Assembly: GCF_020085105.1 (NCBI RefSeq)
Contig: NC_058058.1
Span: 4,116,214 to 4,180,213 of the forward strand
DNA: 64,000 nucleotides
From: Siniperca chuatsi
Taxonomy: Eukaryota > Chordata > Actinopteri > Centrarchiformes > Sinipercidae
Direction: 5' to 3'
In this document: piece after piece, positions 60,298 through 64,000 of the stretch
Position numbering within the stretch: the stretch's first letter is position 1
How the letters are laid out: the number at the start of each line of letters is the position of its first letter
Program-made: the position numbers and the translations under genes
Notes under the pieces: generated by a model
The model's database searches: none
The model's input: only the letters and a program-made list of their open reading frames with translations
Told to the model about the DNA's origin: nothing

Positions 60298-60689
60298 CAT
60301 GGGTGCACGGTGGCAGAGCGGCTAAAGCTCCTGCCTCCCAATAAGGAGATCGTGGGTTCGTGGGATCGATTCCCGGACCAGACCAACATCACACAATCTC
60401 TCTGGGTGGAGTCTGCATGTCCTCCCCGTGTTACCGTGGGTTCTCTCCGGGTTCTCCGGCTTCCTCCCACCGTCCAAAGACATGCATGTGTGGGTTAATT
60501 GATCTCTAAATTGCCCGTAATGAATGTGAGAGTGAATGGTTGTCTGTCCTTGTCTGTGTCTGTGTTAGCCCTGCGACGAGTTGGCCACTGTCCAGGGTGT
60601 ACCCTGCCTAAGGCCCAAAGTCACTGGGATAGGCTCCAGTCACCCGCGACCCCTAACGGGACCAAGTGGTAGAAAATGGATGGATGGAT
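60298..60689 (+). mobile_element. tRNA-derived SINE with perfect target-site duplication
   Basis: The left part has an RNA polymerase III A box TGGCAGAGCGG (60311-60321) and a B-box-like GGATCGATTCC (60363-60373). The body has the familiar fish words TTCTCCGGCTTCCTCCCACC and GGGATAGGCTCCAG, and the tail is (ATGG)n. The insertion is bracketed by GGAATTGATAACA at 60285-60297 and again at 60690-60702, an exact 13-base duplication. That points to a fairly young retroposition by a LINE machinery. It sits antisense to cacng7 in an intron. Confidence 0.88.
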
Positions 60690-60708
60690 GGAATTGATAA
60701 CATTCATT

Positions 60709-60975
60709 TTCAATTCAATTTTATTTATATAGCGCCAAATCATAACAGAAGTTATCTCATTGCACTTTTCCTATGGAGCAGATCGAGACCGTACTCTTTA
60801 TAATATTATTTACAGAGACCCAGCAAATCCCACCATGAGCAAGCATTTGGCGACAGTGGCAAGAAAAAACTTCCTTTAAGAGGCAGAAACCTTGGACAGA
60901 ACCAGACTCGGTGGTGGGCGGCCATCCGCTGCTGCCGTGTTAGGTTTTGAGAGCGAGAGAGAAAAAGACATTGAT
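60709..60975. repeat. Dispersed fish repeat (TTTATATAGCGCC family)
   Basis: CAATTTTATTTATATAGCGC, CTCTTTATAATATTATTTAC, TGAGCAAGCATTTGGCGACA and GCAAGAAAAAACTTCC are in the order I know from a widespread teleost repeat. It starts only a few bases after the SINE target duplication. Confidence 0.7.
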
Positions 60976-63900
60976 TTTAGGCGAGCCAGTCCAGCCAGTC
61001 CAGAGCTCACTCACTGACATGGCTTACTGGGACATTTAATGAGCTATTGTTAATGTTATTATTTACACCCGTGCGTTGCTTTTACAAGTCAAAATGTGTG
61101 TGAGTGTGCCGTTTCAACAGTATTCAACAGACTTGGTTGTTTTTGGACTTTTGTCATTAAGCTAAATGATACTAACTGATAATTCCGTCTCTTATGCATC
61201 TAATTGATTTTGTCTTTCTTTGCATGCAAATAGCAGGATCTGGTCAGCTAAGCTTCACTCTCTAGTTGTTTACACACCTGATTTAAATCTTAGCTAACAG
61301 CCAGATCTCCGTCAAGGAAGACAGAAGATAAATTCATGCAGAAACTTTTAATTAAATGACTGTAGTTACACTTTAAACTACCAACTCTTCTCAGTGTTTA
61401 GGGTCAGATTCTAATATGCTTTCCCGAAATGAGAGTGACGTGTCGGCAGTTGTTCTGAATGGGTCCCTGACACCTGAACAGGGTCAAATGTAGGTTCAAT
61501 ATGTGTTCACTAAAAGTGCGTCATAGGTGCATTTTCCAGAGTGAAAGAGGTTTAATGCTATAAAGACTAAACAGTTCAGGCCACTAGAGATGCCAGACCA
61601 GATCAACCAATTGAGGAGGAAGTGGAAGAGATTATAACATTTAGTTATTTTTGTTTGTTCCATCCCTCACAAATGTTTAACAACCCTACAAACTACAAAA
61701 ACCAGGAAGTACAAGGCTAATGTTGCATTACCCTTGTTACCCTGTAATACAAATCCCATTTGAATGGGGCTTTAGTCTCTTTATATTTGTCTATATGTGT
61801 GTGTGTTTGTGTGTGACTGTCCTTGTTTATCTCTTTACCACAGCACAGCCTGTTGTTGGGGTTTTCTCAGCCTATTTACAGTACAATGAGGACACGTTAT
61901 CATTAGCTATTCCAGCTACAGAGCGTGCACACACACACACATACACACACAGTGAACTCTCATTAGGAGTGTGTCAGTGCTTCCTCCCCTGTCGACAGAC
62001 TAACCACTGCAGCTGACCTCCAAAATCCTGCAGCAGTGAAACTAAACACGGCAAAGATGCTTTTCTTTACAAATCACCTTACAGCTCATTTTCTCTCAAA
62101 AAAGATCAGCGATAAGTTAACATTCAACTCGATACTAAACAGAAATAAAATAAATAAACAATAGCCACTAAACACTTTCATTTGAAAATATGTTAAGCCG
62201 GATTAAGGCTTCTGCGTCAGGGTGTTGCAGAGGCTCTGTGGCTCTGCAGAGCTCCTCCTTAAAAATGTAGCTACATGTCAGGGCTGAGGAGCTACAACAT
62301 GTTAAGCACAAGAACAGTGATTGGTCAGCCTGTACTGCTAGTAGATGCACTGTGAATTATATTTTGTGATCCGGCAAAGGCATTTCCAGTGCAAACTCTT
62401 CCTCACCGCATGTCGCTCTCTATTATGAACTGAATAACCTTTTTCACTAGCTAATGTTGCAGTGGTGGTGGTAGCGAATGCTAGGAGCAGTTAAGAAATG
62501 CTGTTTGAGTTACTTATGTAAGTCAACTTATAACAACCTGTACAGCTGTGTCAATGTCATGTATGTTTGCAACCTTTTTGGGGCCATTTTTCAGTCACTA
62601 TATGTTGGTAGTTACAGTACCAGCAGGAAGAAGAAGCCACCATTCTTAATCCCACCTACACAACTCTGATTTTCGATTGTTTCACCAACCAGCAGAAATA
62701 GCCGTCAATGGGCACAACCCCAGACCTACAGTATTTGAAGTCCAACAAATCAGCAATGTCAGCAGCACTTGAGAGGTCTGGAACCAGGCTAGAACATCTC
62801 GATGGAGAAACATTAATCTGAATTAAATACTGGATGTACCATTTCAAAGAGTGACACATGCTTCTAGAAATTGCTCAAAATTAAGTCATAGTTCATTTTC
62901 AAGGATAGGGCATATGAAGAAGTACATCTGTTCCATATCGATTGTGTGGTAAGCGGGGGGGGGGCACAAATCTAGTCTAAAACCTTTATTATTTCAGTTA
63001 AGTGGTGCATATTCCGATATACATGTGTGTTTAGCAACCACCAGCTAATTGACACACAGCAAACCTGGGGCCAGGTAATATTTCAGTAGTAGTAGAACTA
63101 GCTGGCTTCTGGGGCTCTAGGAAAAATAAAGCTGTGTGCACTGTGCTTGATGAGCACTTGTGCACTCTAGTGAACGCAGATTGGTGGTCAATAGCGCTCC
63201 ACTCCCAAAAAAAATGTGTTTTTGGGCAGCATAGTTGTATTTCAAAATTGGAAATTGGATTGGAAATACCTGTGAGATTGTTTGGTGTCAAAGCTGTATA
63301 AAATGGGACTAATCAAAGCAGGGGAGACAAAGTCCTTAAGGAGGCATGCTGGAGATTTCTTGGATAGAAGTGTTGGAACAAACATGTCCTGTGAGTTAAG
63401 ATGCTTCGAGGAAACGAGGCAGAACACTGAGGTGCTCACAGGCTGCAGTTACAGTAATAACCTGTGATTTTAATATGGGCACATTTCTGTTTTACTGCTC
63501 TATTTCCAGACAATATGATGTATTGAAAAACACTGAAGTGATATGCAGTTAAAAAAGGTTTTCATATTTCCTGGAAGAATTTAAATCCTTTGCACAGAAA
63601 GTTTTGTAATTTAAGACTTTGGAATAACAAAAGAAGAAGTGGGACAGCTCCCAGCCTCTCTACAATGAACCACTAGGAACCAATATAAAATCCTTTTATT
63701 ATTATTTTTTCTTTAATTGCCTTTTGTTTTAAACTATAGATATATCACTGAGCAAATGGACTTATCTATGTAATCGTAAACACTATTTTATATCTACATA
63801 ATTTCAATTTAATTGGCTCCAAGAAAAGCTGAAAATTGGGGAAGAGGTAAAAGTGACTGGTTGGTATGAATAGTCACAGCTAGACAGATGGGTGACCAGA

Positions 63901-64000
63901 CAATGACAAGTGCGCCACCTATAGAAAGTCAATAGGCATAAAAAGACAATATAAGGGAATGATTGTCACATCCTGTTTGACTGACAGGTGATCTCTGGAG

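Larger units (their letters stand above)
59825..64000. other. cacng7 intron sequence to the window edge
   Basis: No exon was recognised. A search by eye for the expected helix 2 exon (text encoding ISNIGHIRP and GIFFILSG) found nothing, so the preceding intron is at least 4.2 kb. The stretch contains a SINE, an adjoining dispersed repeat and a run of ten G near 62.96 kb. Confidence 0.6.

Noticed and set aside
60298..60375. Possible tRNA gene
   Set aside because: A and B boxes are present but no cloverleaf forms with a CCA-side acceptor stem, and the body is a SINE with target duplications.
59825..64000. Upstream exons of cacng7
   Set aside because: Searched for the helix 2 exon and GLW-containing exons on the minus strand; none seen, so they must lie outside the window.

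Overview
This window is vertebrate nuclear DNA, most likely from a teleost fish. The genes are split into short exons with GT-AG introns. The intergenic DNA is AT-rich, with many (CA)n/(GT)n tracts and a (GATA)n array. It also holds dispersed repeats typical of fish: hAT, Tc1 and TTAA-type miniature elements, a tRNA-derived SINE and the 3' end of an L2-like LINE. There is no bacterial-style operon, CRISPR array or rRNA gene.

Three protein-coding genes can be supported. All belong to the calcium-channel gamma subunit (CACNG/TARP) family of four-pass, claudin-like membrane proteins. A cacng6-like gene is complete on the + strand (six coding exons, 5859-13620, 286 aa). A cacng8-like gene is complete on the - strand (four coding exons, 34205 down to 27557, 432 aa, C-terminal PDZ ligand TTPV). 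A cacng7-like gene is partial on the - strand: its last two coding exons lie at 59824-59679 and 56911-56390, and its first exons lie beyond the right edge. The order 6-8-7 matches the mammalian CACNG7-CACNG8-CACNG6 cluster as I know it, but cacng6 points the opposite way and converges on cacng8.

Layout: 1-5.8 kb is upstream DNA of cacng6 with simple repeats. 5.9-13.6 kb is cacng6, with a LINE fragment and a hAT MITE in its introns. 13.6-27.6 kb is a gene-free stretch between the two convergent 3' ends. 27.6-34.2 kb is cacng8, whose 5' leader may extend to about 39.4 kb or further. 34.2-56.4 kb has no recognised gene but many mobile-element remnants. 56.4-59.8 kb is the 3' part of cacng7, whose intron carries a ~600 bp polypurine tract. 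59.8-64 kb is intronic to cacng7 and contains a SINE with a perfect 13 bp target-site duplication.

From family knowledge, gamma-8 (type I TARP) and gamma-7 (type II TARP) are auxiliary subunits of AMPA receptors at synapses, while gamma-6 belongs to the gamma-1/gamma-6 branch that modulates voltage-gated calcium channels. I found no convincing undescribed system. The most interesting points are the extra introns in cacng6, an ~85-residue expansion of the cacng7 cytoplasmic tail, a phase-compatible candidate upstream coding exon for cacng8, and the inverted cacng6.
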